Below, piece by piece: positions 1 to 9,501 of a stretch of 64,000 bases of DNA (position 1 is the first letter of the stretch; every line of letters starts with the position of its first letter). This DNA comes from Tomitella fengzijianii. Lineage in GTDB: Bacteria; Actinomycetota; Actinomycetes; Mycobacteriales; Mycobacteriaceae. Under the pieces are notes generated by a model. The model saw only the letters and a program-made list of their open reading frames with translations. It did no database searches and was not told the origin of the DNA. The stretch spans positions 430,679-494,678 of the forward strand of contig NZ_CP041765.1 in assembly GCF_007559025.1 (NCBI RefSeq), given 5' to 3'. Both the position numbers and the translations under genes were made by a program.

Positions 1-1
1 G

Positions 2-2878
2 ACGGCGGCGGCATCGGCGGCGGCGATCCGCGTGTTGGCGCACCTTCTTCGGCATGACTTTTTGGGGGCCGGCAACCCAGTTGCGATGGACGCGCGACGT
101 GCCTGCATCATCCGTACGGAATCCGGCGATTTCGTCGCGCCGATCCCGGGAAGCGTCTTTCGGCGATCGGGGGACGACGGGTTGCAGGACGACCTCGTTT
201 ATATCGACCCGGCCGTCTGCGATGAGCCCGACATGCTTCACCTTCTCGATGAGTTGGGCATCCGGGAGTCCGACGCGGAGGGACGGTTTCACAGTGTGCT
301 CGACCAGGGGTTCGACGGCTACACGGCAGATTCGTGGATGCGGTTCTGGGAACTTCTCAACACCGCTGGTGGAGCGGTGCAGACCGGTGAGGTGCAGCGC
401 CGCGTGTCTGAACCCGCGGCCACTCTTCACGTGCGCACCAAGGCCGGCGCCTTTGTTCCGTTGAAGAACGCGATGATGCCGGGCCCCGTCGTGCCGGCCG
501 ACGGTTCGCGGGACGCGGCTTTCACGGTCGACATGTCGTTCCACGCGAACGACAGAGGAATCCTGCGCAGCCTAGGTGTGTTGGCGGTGCCCGACCGGAG
601 ATACAAGCCCGACGGCGATCCGTGGTTCGAGGACTACCGCACGGCGATGCACGACGAGTACTGCGGGACCCTCGGGGCGACGGATCACCGAATCATGCCG
701 AAGACACTGCGGCTCGAGGGTGGTGAGGTCGCAGGCCCGCTGCACCTGTTCCTGCGCCTGTCGGAAGAAGGGCGGGCCGCATTCCTCAGCGCGATTCCGG
801 ATGACGGGCTCAAGGTGAACTGGACCCGCCAGGTGGGTAAGGCGACCGCAAGCCGTGCCCAGGTGGCGTCACCGATCCGGTGGCTGGTCCAGCGGCACGG
901 GTACGTGCAGACCTCCCAGGGCCTGCGTCAGGTGGCGGAAGCAGTGGGCCCGCAGCTGGCCGAGTACTCGGAGTTTCTGCCCGTCGCGAAGATCAGTGAT
1001 GAGAAGGCGAAGCGCCTGCTCATGCCGATCTCGGTCGAACAGGTCGGCGCTGAGGACTGGTCCACGCTGCTCGACGGAGTGAAGGCGAGCACCGACGACA
1101 GGTTCGTCGGTGCGACCTACGCGTTGCTGCTCCGCGTGGCGCCCGATCTGATCATGGAGGAAGAGACCGTCCGCTGCCGCGTCGGGGAATGCTGGGAGCT
1201 GCGCCCCGACAACGAGATCGCGCTCGCCAGGTCGCGATCCGAATACGACGAGCTCGTCCGCGAGAGACACCCCGCACTGTTGGTCGACAGGCCGGAGGAT
1301 GCCGAGCAGGCGGGAGCGATGATCGAGGACTGGGGGATGCTCCCGGTGACCAACGTCATCGAGAAGACGATCCGGTGGGCAGCTGAAGGCCCGCGGATCG
1401 AGCTCGGCGACGCGTTTCCGGCGCTGCGGCAGCGTCTCGGCAGTAGTCGGCTTCGCGGTAATTACCTGCAGCGTTGTGGCGAACTCGAGGAGGTGATCCG
1501 CACCCCCAACGGAACCAGCCGGAAGTCACTCGGCAAGGCGCTGGAGGGGGACACAGTACTGATCCCGGCGGAGGCGACCGATGAGCAGGCGCTGCTGATC
1601 GTTGATCAGAGCTTTGCATTCGGCCTTGGTGCCGGCGGCTGCCGAGCCGTCATCGAGGCCTACCAGCGGCAGTTGGCGGACAAGGTGAACAAAGAGCGGG
1701 TCGCCGCCGTCCGTGCCGCTGCCTCAGTGTCGGAAAAGCTTGCGCTCATGCTCGAGACTGCCGAGCTTCGTGAGCTGCTGCCGCAGAGCCTGCTCGACAG
1801 TGAGGAGCGTGAGTCCGGCGAACCGAGCCGGCGCCGACTTGCCGAACTCGCATTCCGCAGCTTCGACGATGGAGTCCTGAAGGAGTGTTCGAAGGCGATC
1901 CAGGGGCGGTTCCCCGGGGCGCCGAGCCGGTACGACGGCGGCCCAAGTGCGCGGCGGTTCGCAATCGATCTGGGCTTCCCGGATTCGTTCGCCGGAAGCT
2001 CAGTACCTGCGCCGCCCGAACGCGTGGTGGCGGCCGGCCCTACGGACTTTCCTTCGCTCCACCACTACCAGGAGGTCATCGCCGGCCGCCTGGTCGACAT
2101 GCTGAGTTCGCGCTCGCCGCAGCGGGCGATGATCAGTCTTCCCACCGGTGCGGGCAAGACGCGCGTCGCGGCCGAGGGGGTCATCCGATGGATACGGCAA
2201 TCGGGCATGCCATCAGGTCCGATCCTGTGGATCGCAGAGACCGGTGAGCTCTGCGAGCAGGCGGTGCAGTCCTGGAAGTTCGTGTGGGAGAAGGTAGGCG
2301 CGGAGCATCCGCTGGTGATTGATCGTTTCTGGAGTGGGAATTCCGCGACTGCGGTCGCTGACCGGCCGCATCTGGTCGTCGCGACCGACGCGATGCTCGC
2401 AGCGCATCTGGATTCGCCAGGCTACGCCTGGTTGCGTACCCCGGCGCTTGTACTCATCGACGAGGCGCACAGTGCCATCTCGCCCAAGTACACGAAGCTG
2501 CTCACGAAGTTGGGGCTGACGCATCGGATCACTGAGCGCCACCTCGTGGGGCTCACTGCTACGCCGTTCCGGAACAATGAGGACCTCACGAGGCGGCTCG
2601 TGCAGCGGTTCGGCGACCGGCGACTGGATGACGATGTGCTAGGTGATCAGCCGATTGCCCGCTTGCAGGAACTCGAGATTCTTTCGCGAGTCGAGCATGG
2701 CGAACTGCCGGGCGTGCAAATGGAGTTGGAAGCGCACGAACTCCAGGATCTGCAGAGCAGCAAAATCAAGGGCTTTCTTCCGAAGAGCGCAGAGCGGCGT
2801 ATCGCGGAGGACGATGTGCGCAATAAGTTGCTCGTAGATGAGATCGCGAAACTACCCGAAGACTGGGCGGTGTCATAG
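2..2878 (+). pseudogene. Large defence-type protein with C-terminal DEAH helicase, 5' fragment (cut by window start and by an IS30 element)
   Basis: The frame is open from the first bases of the window, so the true start lies upstream. About 700 residues without a recognised domain come first; their style (long, mixed alpha/beta, no helicase motifs) recalls the sacsin-like ATPase proteins found beside helicases in defence loci, which is inference only. A superfamily 2 helicase follows: Walker A LPTGAGKT near 2138-2161, DEAH at 2459-2470, and motif III LTATPF near 2552-2572. The reading frame runs 13 bases into an IS30-family element and stops at 2878, so this piece has the first RecA lobe but lacks the second, which lies at 3965-4358. 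A truncated product would not be expected to work as a helicase. First gene of a four-gene operon with UvrD-like, DrmA-like and DrmB-like proteins. Confidence 0.8.
2863..2865 (+). repeat. Target-site duplication, left copy (CTG)
   Basis: CTG lies directly before the left inverted repeat of the IS30 element and is repeated directly after the right inverted repeat at 3962-3964. A 4-base reading (CTGG) is equally possible because the element begins with G. Either choice gives the same repaired sequence. Confidence 0.75.
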
Positions 2879-2890
2879 CGTCGTAGCAAT
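2866..2890 (+). repeat. IS30 left inverted repeat
   Basis: Starts GGCGGTGTCA and pairs with the reverse complement of 3937-3961, which starts GGCAGTGTCA; 19 of 25 positions match. It contains the stop codon (2876-2878) that ends the truncated helicase frame. Confidence 0.88.
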
Positions 2891-2919
2891 GATGCTGGTG
2901 ACACGGTAGGAGTGGTGGG

Positions 2920-3954
2920 TTGGGGCGGCGGCAGCTGACGCTGGACGACAGAGTGCAGATCGCGGTCGGGATCAAGGCCGGTCTGTCCGACGCGGAGATC
3001 GGTGAGGACATCGGCCGGAACCCGACGGTGATCTGGCGCGAACGCAAACGCAACGCCAGCGCGGCCGGCGGCTACCGGCCAGTGGCCGCCGACCGCGCAG
3101 CACGAGGGCGCCGTAGCAGACCACAGACCCGCAAGATCGACGCGGACCCGCAGCTTGAGCTGCGGGTCCGCACCGATCTGCGCCACTCACGCACGCCCCG
3201 CCAGATCGCCGGCAGGTTGCACCGTGAAGCTACCGACGACAGCGTGGACACCATGGTGCATTCCCCTGACGCCGGAGGCCGAACCATCTCACACGAGGCC
3301 ATCTACCAGTGGATCTACGCGCTGCCCAAGGGCGAGCTCGCCAAGTCCGGGATCCTGTTGCGCTCCAAGCGCACCCGCCGCAAGCCCCGTAAGGCGCTCG
3401 GCGAGCGCACCGGCGCGAAGATCGTCGGCATGGTCTCGATCGACGACCGGCCCGAGCAGGCCTCCGACCGCAGGGTTCCTGGATCGTGGGAAGGCGATCT
3501 GATCATCGGGAAGGGCGGCAAGTCCGCGGCCGCCACCTTGGTCGAGCGCACCAGCAGGTTCACCCTGATCTGCGGTCTTCCCGCAGGTAAGAACGCCGAC
3601 GGCCTCGCAGATGTGCTCATCGATACGGTCAGCGGCATGCCCCGGCACATCCTCGGTTCCCTGACCTGGGATCAGGGGACCGAGATGGCCCGGCATGCCG
3701 CGCTGACCACGGCCACGGACCTGAAGGTGTACTTCGCTCATCCGCACTCGCCGTGGGAGCGCGGCACCAACGAGAACACGAACGGGCTGATCCGCGAGTA
3801 CCTGCCGAAGGGCATCGAGATCACCGACCACCAGCCCTACCTGGACACGATCGCCGACGAGCTCAACGACCGGCCACGCGCGGTACTCGGCTTCCTCACC
3901 CCGCGGGAGGTGTTCACGAAGCTACTGGCCGAGCCGATTGCTTCCACGAGTTGA
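2920..3954 (+). CDS. IS30-family transposase
   Basis: A 344-residue DDE transposase that moves the surrounding element. The N-terminal 60 residues form a helix-turn-helix of the IS30 type (LTLDDRVQIAVGIKAGLSDAEI, with an R-x-P-T-V-I-x-R-E recognition segment). The catalytic core shows D in GSWEGDLIIG, D in TWDQGTEMARH and E in the NENTNGLIREY segment, the order and spacing of the family. The start is a TTG, the only plausible start codon before an in-frame stop at 2899-2901. Length is typical for IS30. The gene looks intact, so the element may still be mobile. Confidence 0.95.
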   Translation: MGRRQLTLDDRVQIAVGIKAGLSDAEIGEDIGRNPTVIWRERKRNASAAGGYRPVAADRAARGRRSRPQTRKIDADPQLELRVRTDLRHSRTPRQIAGRLHREATDDSVDTMVHSPDAGGRTISHEAIYQWIYALPKGELAKSGILLRSKRTRRKPRKALGERTGAKIVGMVSIDDRPEQASDRRVPGSWEGDLIIGKGGKSAAATLVERTSRFTLICGLPAGKNADGLADVLIDTVSGMPRHILGSLTWDQGTEMARHAALTTATDLKVYFAHPHSPWERGTNENTNGLIREYLPKGIEITDHQPYLDTIADELNDRPRAVLGFLTPREVFTKLLAEPIASTS

Positions 3955-3961
3955 CACTGCC
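3937..3961 (-). repeat. IS30 right inverted repeat
   Basis: Reverse complement of the left end with 19 of 25 positions matching. The transposase stop codon (3952-3954) lies inside it. Confidence 0.88.
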
Positions 3962-3964
3962 CTG
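3962..3964 (+). repeat. Target-site duplication, right copy (CTG)
   Basis: Matches CTG at 2863-2865 on the other side of the element. Confidence 0.75.
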
Positions 3965-4358
3965 GCCTGTGCTGCTTTTCGCCACGTCCGTCGACCACGC
4001 GAAGATGCTTGCTGTCAAGCTGGGCGACGCCGGAATCCGCGCGGCCTCGATTGATGCGACTACCACAGTGGGTGAGCGGCGCAACCGGATTGATCAATTC
4101 CGCAACGGCGGCATCCGCGTCCTCACCAACTTCGGCGTGCTGTCACAGGGTTTCGATGCCCCGGCCACCCGTGCGGTGGTGATCGCGAGGCCTGTATACA
4201 GCGCGAATATTTACCAGCAGATGGTGGGGCGCGGCCTTCGCGGCGTGCGCAACGGAGGCAAGGACGAGTGCCTCATCCTCGACGTGAAGGACAACATCAC
4301 GAACTTCGACAGCAACCTCGCATTCACAGAGTTCGAGCGACTGTGGCAGGCACGATGA
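3965..4358 (+). pseudogene. DEAH helicase, 3' fragment (second RecA lobe) after the IS30 element
   Basis: This is the continuation of the gene that ends at 2865. It encodes about 131 residues beginning W-P-V-L-L-F-A-T-S-V-D-H and carrying the C-terminal helicase motifs: the G-V-L-S-Q-G-F-D-A-P segment (motif V) and Q-Q-M-V-G-R-G-L-R-G (motif VI, arginine finger). It has no start codon or ribosome site of its own; its frame simply stays open back into the end of the transposase. It stops at 4356-4358, overlapping the ATG of the next gene (ATGA), so loss of translation through this fragment could also lower expression of the UvrD-like gene. Confidence 0.88.
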
Positions 4359-6271
4359 GGGGGCAATCGTCGACTCTGGAACTGACGCCTGCGCAGCATT
4401 CTGTGGTGGAGCAGCCCTGGGATGCACGGACCCTGGTGACGGCTGGCGCCGGCGCCGGCAAGACCACGACGCTCACGCATCGACTCGAACATTTGAACCG
4501 CGCTGAGGAGCTGTCCGCGTCCGAGATACTGGTACTCAGCTTTTCTCGCGCCGCTGTACGCGAGCTCCGTGACCGTGTCGACCGGCTCGCGAAGACCTCT
4601 AGGAGCGTACGCGCACAGACGTTCGACGGGTGGGCGCTCGCGGTGCTCCGGCAGGCGGATCCTGGGCGGGAGGATCTTGAGGGGGCATCGTTCGACGATC
4701 GGATCGCAATGGCGACTGAGGCGATCGCGGCCGGCGTGCTCGACTCGTTCGAGTTCGGGCCGCCCGCACATGTCGTCATCGACGAGGTGCAGGACCTAGT
4801 CGGAGTACGGCGTGCGATGGTCGAGACGCTTCTGGCTGAATACAGGGACAACTGTGGCTTCACCGTGGTGGGTGATGCCGCACAGTCCGTGTACGGATTC
4901 CAGATTCAGGACGCGGACGAGAGGGCATGGGAGACGAACCGGTTCTTCGGGTGGATCCGCGAGTCGTTCCCGGAGGACCTCGTAGAGGTCACGCTGAGCG
5001 AGAACTTCCGTGCCCGTACGGAAGAGGCCCGGATCGCATTGCCTCTGGGGCCGCGTCTCCAATCGTTGCCGAAGGGGCGTGCGGAGGCGACGACTGAGGC
5101 GTGCGGGATCCTGGACGACCTGCGTGGTCTGCTGGATTCGACACCCGACTTCGGTGATCTCAGTGACCTGTTCGTCCAACAGTCACTGCGCATCCCGGAT
5201 CTGTCCACTGCGATCCTCTGCCGCGACAACGGCCAGGTCCTGTGGCTGTCGGACCGATTGCGGCACGCCGGGATACCGCACGGGATCCAGCGTTCGCCGC
5301 GGTCACGCCCCGTTCCGCCGTGGGTGGCGTGGCTTCTCGAGCAGGGTGGCGGGGCCGTCATAGACGAGCAGCGGTTCAAGTCGCTGGTAGAAGGTGCGTC
5401 ATTGCACGGCGCCGACCTGGCGCAGTTGTGGCGGTCGCTGCGCAGAGTGGCGTCGGCGCCGCGAAGCAGGCTCGATCTCGCAGCCTTGCGCAGAGCCGTG
5501 GCAGAGGGCCGCATGCCGGAAGAACTGACCATAGGCCGTTCACCGGATCTGCTGCTGTCCACGGTCCATCGTGCGAAGGGGCTCGAGTTCGACAGGGTTC
5601 TTGTCGCCACTGACGACGTAACCGGCCGGCCCTACGGCGATGATCCAGATCTCCCGGCCGAGGCCCGCCTGCTCTATGTGGCGATGACGCGGGCGCGGGA
5701 TGATCTGTTCCGATTGTCTCTGCCCCGTTGGAGACGGATATCGAAGGGCGGCCGTCTTACATTTCCCGTGGACCGCTGGTGGCTCGGCGGCGTCAAGGAT
5801 TATCAGCGCAACGGGTTGGAGGCGCTCGAGACCGATGTCGACCATGCGGTTCCGGCAGGTGCTGGCACTGCGGACTTCGCAGCTCCTGACGTTCAATGGT
5901 ATCTACGCGACCGTGTCGGATTCGGTGATGAAGTGGAGCTCCGACTGCTTCATGAGCTTCCTATGGCTGAGGACGAGACGCCGCCATACGCGATCCTTCA
6001 TGGGGAGACGATGATCGGAGAGGCGTCGGCCGGTTTCCGGAGAGACCTCCTCCGGGTCCTTCGGGTCAATCGGGCATGGGAGTTGCGCCGCGGATATCCG
6101 CAGGTGATCACAGGGCTCAGGGTGGATGCAGTCGAGACGGTGGCGGGGTCATCAGCGGTCGCTGAGCGTGCGGGTCTTGGTGATACAGGAGTATGGATCG
6201 CTCCACGCCTCTGCGGTCTGGGGCGCTTTCGCTGGAGTTGCGGTGCCGAGGAAGGGAATTCGGTTTCATGA
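4355..6271 (+). CDS. UvrD/PcrA-like superfamily 1 helicase
   Basis: A 638-residue ATP-dependent DNA helicase or translocase. Motifs run in the normal order: Walker A AGAGAGKTTT (Lys about residue 36), motif Ia (VLSFSRAAVRELRDRV), Walker B IDEVQD near residue 142, motif III GDAAQSVYGFQ, motif IV LSENFRA, motif V TVHRAKGLEFDRVLV, and motif VI YVAMTRARDDLF near residue 441. It is shorter than housekeeping UvrD or PcrA, and about 180 residues follow motif VI without a recognised domain. The ATG overlaps the preceding helicase stop (ATGA), and its own stop overlaps the next start the same way. UvrD-like helicases are frequent parts of defence operons; the role here is inferred from context. Confidence 0.9.
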   Translation: MRGQSSTLELTPAQHSVVEQPWDARTLVTAGAGAGKTTTLTHRLEHLNRAEELSASEILVLSFSRAAVRELRDRVDRLAKTSRSVRAQTFDGWALAVLRQADPGREDLEGASFDDRIAMATEAIAAGVLDSFEFGPPAHVVIDEVQDLVGVRRAMVETLLAEYRDNCGFTVVGDAAQSVYGFQIQDADERAWETNRFFGWIRESFPEDLVEVTLSENFRARTEEARIALPLGPRLQSLPKGRAEATTEACGILDDLRGLLDSTPDFGDLSDLFVQQSLRIPDLSTAILCRDNGQVLWLSDRLRHAGIPHGIQRSPRSRPVPPWVAWLLEQGGGAVIDEQRFKSLVEGASLHGADLAQLWRSLRRVASAPRSRLDLAALRRAVAEGRMPEELTIGRSPDLLLSTVHRAKGLEFDRVLVATDDVTGRPYGDDPDLPAEARLLYVAMTRARDDLFRLSLPRWRRISKGGRLTFPVDRWWLGGVKDYQRNGLEALETDVDHAVPAGAGTADFAAPDVQWYLRDRVGFGDEVELRLLHELPMAEDETPPYAILHGETMIGEASAGFRRDLLRVLRVNRAWELRRGYPQVITGLRVDAVETVAGSSAVAERAGLGDTGVWIAPRLCGLGRFRWSCGAEEGNSVS

Positions 6272-9200
6272 CAGTCGGCGGGCACGAAGACCACTACGCG
6301 CTACGTGCGCGCATGCGCGCGGCATTGCGCGCCGATTTGCTCGGTCCGCGCGAGGGTGCGGATGAAGTGCTCACACATGACGCGCCTGTCACTGCGTACC
6401 TGGCCGGCGCGCTTTTCCCGGCGATGGCCGGCGCGGCTGCGGTCGATGAAGGCTGCGCCGATCAGGTGCCGGACGTGGTGAAGGGCGACGACGAGGAGGG
6501 CGGGCGGCCAGATCTCGGCGTCGCCCAGGCCAATCTGCGCAGGCCGTCGTCGATGGGGCTTACCTTCAGTGTCGACACCGCCACCGCCGCCATGGTGACG
6601 GTCGCAGTGCGGGCGGCGAGGTACTCGCCGGAAGACGAGCACGGCATGCCATTGACCCCGCAGCGCAGCCAGGCTCGCAGCACCGGGCAACAGCGGGAGC
6701 GGTGGCGGCGCCGTCAGGTGGACTGTGATCCGGTCACTGTTCCACTGAACCCGCCTGGCATGCGGGCAGCGGATAGGCTCGCCGATGGGCTCGAACTGCG
6801 GACACTCGTTCGCCCGGCCGATGACCGGGGTGTGGTGACCATGACGGTGACCATCGTGAACACGACGCCGCCGGTGAGTGAATCCGACTTGCAGGACTCG
6901 GCGTGCTACTTCCAGCCCGAAATCGTCGTGTCCGGTCCGGACGGGACCGCCCCGTTCGTCGAACGACCGGCCGGCGTCCGCTCGATCGATCCGGAGCAGG
7001 CGTTGAGCCGACTATTGCACCGGCACGCGCCGTCCTTCGCCGTGGGCCACGGATGCTCGGTCGCGTGGGACTGGCAGCCGCCGGAAGTGGGCGCTCCGAT
7101 GTGGGATCGCGCCGCTGTCTCCTCGGTTCGGACAGAACTCGTCCCCACGCACGAGGTTTTGCTGATGGAATCGAATCCGGGAGTTGACGACCGTGGCCTG
7201 GGCATGGAGAGGCTGGGTGAGGCCAAGCGTGCCGAGATGGTCCGGGTTCTCGATGCGCTGCTCGACGGCTACGAAACGTGGATAGCCGAGCGTCGCGCGG
7301 ATGCAGTCGAGCTCGAGGGTAGCGACTTCAATGAGGTGGCGGACCTGCAGGTGAAAGCGTGTAGCGAGGCACTCGAGCGGATGAGGGACGGCGTACGGCT
7401 GCTCGGCGATGAGGAACGGCCCAAGGTGCTGCTGGCTTTCCAGCTGGCGAACCGCGCGATGGCGGCGCAGCGCGCTCAGAGCCAGTGGATCAAGTCTGGA
7501 CGAGTGGGGCGGCCCGATGCCAGGGCCGGCCGATGGCGGCCCTTCCAGATCGCATTCATGCTTTTATGCCTGCGCGGGATCGTCGAGCCCGCGCACGAAG
7601 ACCGCCGCGTGGCAGACCTCCTGTGGTTCCCCACAGGCGGCGGAAAGACGGAAGCGTACCTGGGCCTGGTGGCGTTCACGACCTTCCTTCGGAGGCTGCG
7701 GAGCGAGGACGGCGGCGGCGTGACAGTGCTGATGCGGTACACGCTACGGCTGCTCACGCTGCAGCAGTTCGAACGTGCGAGTGCGCTGATCTGCGCCATG
7801 GAAAGGTTGCGTGCGGAACGCGCGGACCTCGGCGACGAACAGATCTCCATCGGCATGTGGGTGGGCCAATCCGCCACCCCCAACAAGCTGAGTCCAGCCG
7901 GCGCGAGGCTGGACGAGCTGCGTAATAGTCCCGGCAAGTCGCTGCAGAAGCAGAACCCCGTGCAGCTCAAGCGTTGCCCCTGGTGCGGAACTGCTCTCGA
8001 CGCTCGAGACTACGAGGTCCGTTCTGCGCAGCACAGGATGCTGATCGTCTGCCCCGACTCGGAATGCGCGTTCCACACCGGGAACGGACTTCCGGTCCAC
8101 TTGGTTGACGAAGCGGTCTACGACGCACACCCCACGCTCGTGATTGCAACGGTGGACAAATTCGCATCGATGCCCTGGCGGCCTGCGACGGGAGCGTTGT
8201 TCAATCTAGACCGCGCGGACACGCCCGCGCCAGAGCTCATCGTGCAGGACGAGCTGCACCTCATCTCGGGACCGCTGGGCACGATGACAGGCCTGTACGA
8301 GACGGCCATCGACGTCCTCGCCGACAAGCCCAAAGTGATCGCATCGACCGCGACGATCCGACGTGCCTCCGAACAGGTTGGGGGGCTCTTCAACCGAGAT
8401 GTCGCCCAGTTCCCGCCTGCGGGACTCGATGCGCGAGATTCGTGGTTCGCCGTCGAGACGCCCCGTGAGGCGAAAGCGTCGCGCAGGTACATGGGCCTGT
8501 TCACGCCGGGGGGAAGTCAGGCGACCCTGCTCATCCGCACCTACGCGGCGCTTCTGCACGCGGCGCAAGCTGCACGGGCGGAGGTAGACGCCGACGTCCT
8601 CGATGCGTACTGGACCTTGGTGGGGTACTTCAACAGCCTCCGATTGCTCTCCGCTGCGGAACTGCAACTGCACGACGATGTACAGAGCCGGATCAAGCTG
8701 CTTGCCGAACAGGACGGCACGGTGGTACGCGATGCGACCAACCAAACCGAGCTCAGCAGTCGTGCCGATTCGAGCGACGTGCCTCTGCGGCTCGGGCAGC
8801 TTGACGCGACGCTGGCTGAAGGGAATCCGCTGGACGTATTGCTCGCTACGAACATGATCTCGGTCGGCGTCGATATCGACCGACTCGGGCTGATGGCGGT
8901 GATGGGGCAGCCGCAGGCGACTGCAGAGTACATCCAGGCGACGAGTCGTGTGGGTCGTCAGCATCCTGGGCTGGTCGCGGTGATGTTCAACTCCGCGCGT
9001 TCCCGGGACCGCTCGCACTACGAGAATTTTCAGAGCTTCCATTCCGCGTTGTATCGCGAGGTTGAGTCGAGTAGCGTCACCCCCTTCTCCGCGGGTGCGA
9101 GGGACCGTGGGCTGCACGCGATAATCGTGGCACTGGCGCGGCTGCTCATCCCGGAAGCCGCAGACAATGATGCGGCCGCCCACATCGCGAGATTCGAACA

Positions 9201-9501
9201 GGAAGTTCGCGAGCGGGTCCTGCCTGCGGTGATCGAGCGCGTGTCCTCGGTGGACGGGCAGGAGCGGCAGGCGACCGAAGCGCACTGTGAGGAGTTCCTC
9301 GAGTGGTGGCGGGATACGGCGATGGTGAATCCGGAGCTGTCATACGAAGGGCGTCCAGACGGAAGGTCCACGTCGTTGCTCGTACCATTCCATGACGAGT
9401 CGCCCGAGGCCTCGGGGTGGGAGACGTTGTGGAGCCTCCGTGATGTCGACGCGGAGAGCGGTCTTTACTTCAAGCCGAACCCGACAGGAGCGATGCGATG
9501 A
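6268..9501 (+). CDS. drmA: DrmA-type helicase (DISARM core-like)
   Basis: A 1077-residue superfamily 2 helicase. The N-terminal 440 residues are family specific. Walker A FPTGGGKTEAYLGL has its lysine at about residue 460. A four-cysteine zinc knuckle (C570, C573, C595, C600) sits inside the helicase core. The DExH box is DELH (Asp about 661). The second lobe carries the T-N-M-I-S-V-G-V-D segment and the Q-A-T-S-R-V-G-R arginine-finger motif. This layout, followed at once by a DrmB gene, matches DrmA of DISARM, where DrmA and DrmB form a DNA-binding helicase complex acting on phage DNA. The chosen ATG overlaps the UvrD stop (ATGA) and has GAGGAAGGG upstream; an upstream in-frame start at 6193 would overlap the previous gene by 79 bases. 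Confidence 0.87.
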   Translation: MTVGGHEDHYALRARMRAALRADLLGPREGADEVLTHDAPVTAYLAGALFPAMAGAAAVDEGCADQVPDVVKGDDEEGGRPDLGVAQANLRRPSSMGLTFSVDTATAAMVTVAVRAARYSPEDEHGMPLTPQRSQARSTGQQRERWRRRQVDCDPVTVPLNPPGMRAADRLADGLELRTLVRPADDRGVVTMTVTIVNTTPPVSESDLQDSACYFQPEIVVSGPDGTAPFVERPAGVRSIDPEQALSRLLHRHAPSFAVGHGCSVAWDWQPPEVGAPMWDRAAVSSVRTELVPTHEVLLMESNPGVDDRGLGMERLGEAKRAEMVRVLDALLDGYETWIAERRADAVELEGSDFNEVADLQVKACSEALERMRDGVRLLGDEERPKVLLAFQLANRAMAAQRAQSQWIKSGRVGRPDARAGRWRPFQIAFMLLCLRGIVEPAHEDRRVADLLWFPTGGGKTEAYLGLVAFTTFLRRLRSEDGGGVTVLMRYTLRLLTLQQFERASALICAMERLRAERADLGDEQISIGMWVGQSATPNKLSPAGARLDELRNSPGKSLQKQNPVQLKRCPWCGTALDARDYEVRSAQHRMLIVCPDSECAFHTGNGLPVHLVDEAVYDAHPTLVIATVDKFASMPWRPATGALFNLDRADTPAPELIVQDELHLISGPLGTMTGLYETAIDVLADKPKVIASTATIRRASEQVGGLFNRDVAQFPPAGLDARDSWFAVETPREAKASRRYMGLFTPGGSQATLLIRTYAALLHAAQAARAEVDADVLDAYWTLVGYFNSLRLLSAAELQLHDDVQSRIKLLAEQDGTVVRDATNQTELSSRADSSDVPLRLGQLDATLAEGNPLDVLLATNMISVGVDIDRLGLMAVMGQPQATAEYIQATSRVGRQHPGLVAVMFNSARSRDRSHYENFQSFHSALYREVESSSVTPFSAGARDRGLHAIIVALARLLIPEAADNDAAAHIARFEQEVRERVLPAVIERVSSVDGQERQATEAHCEEFLEWWRDTAMVNPELSYEGRPDGRSTSLLVPFHDESPEASGWETLWSLRDVDAESGLYFKPNPTGAMR

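Larger units (their letters stand above)
2866..3961 (+). mobile_element. IS30-family insertion sequence, 1096 bp
   Basis: The element is bounded by imperfect 25-base inverted repeats (2866-2890 and 3937-3961, 19 of 25 positions matching) and a 3-base direct repeat CTG. It holds one transposase gene that fills most of its length, as usual for IS30. It lies in the same direction as the defence operon, inside the helicase part of its first gene. Joining 2865 to 3965 restores codons reading E-D-W-P-V-L-L-F with no frame change, so the insertion looks recent: no bases are lost and no decay is visible on either side. Confidence 0.93.

Noticed and set aside
2-4358. Reading the two helicase pieces as two separate functional genes
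   Set aside because: The second piece has no start or ribosome site, and exact repair by removing the IS shows that they are one gene.
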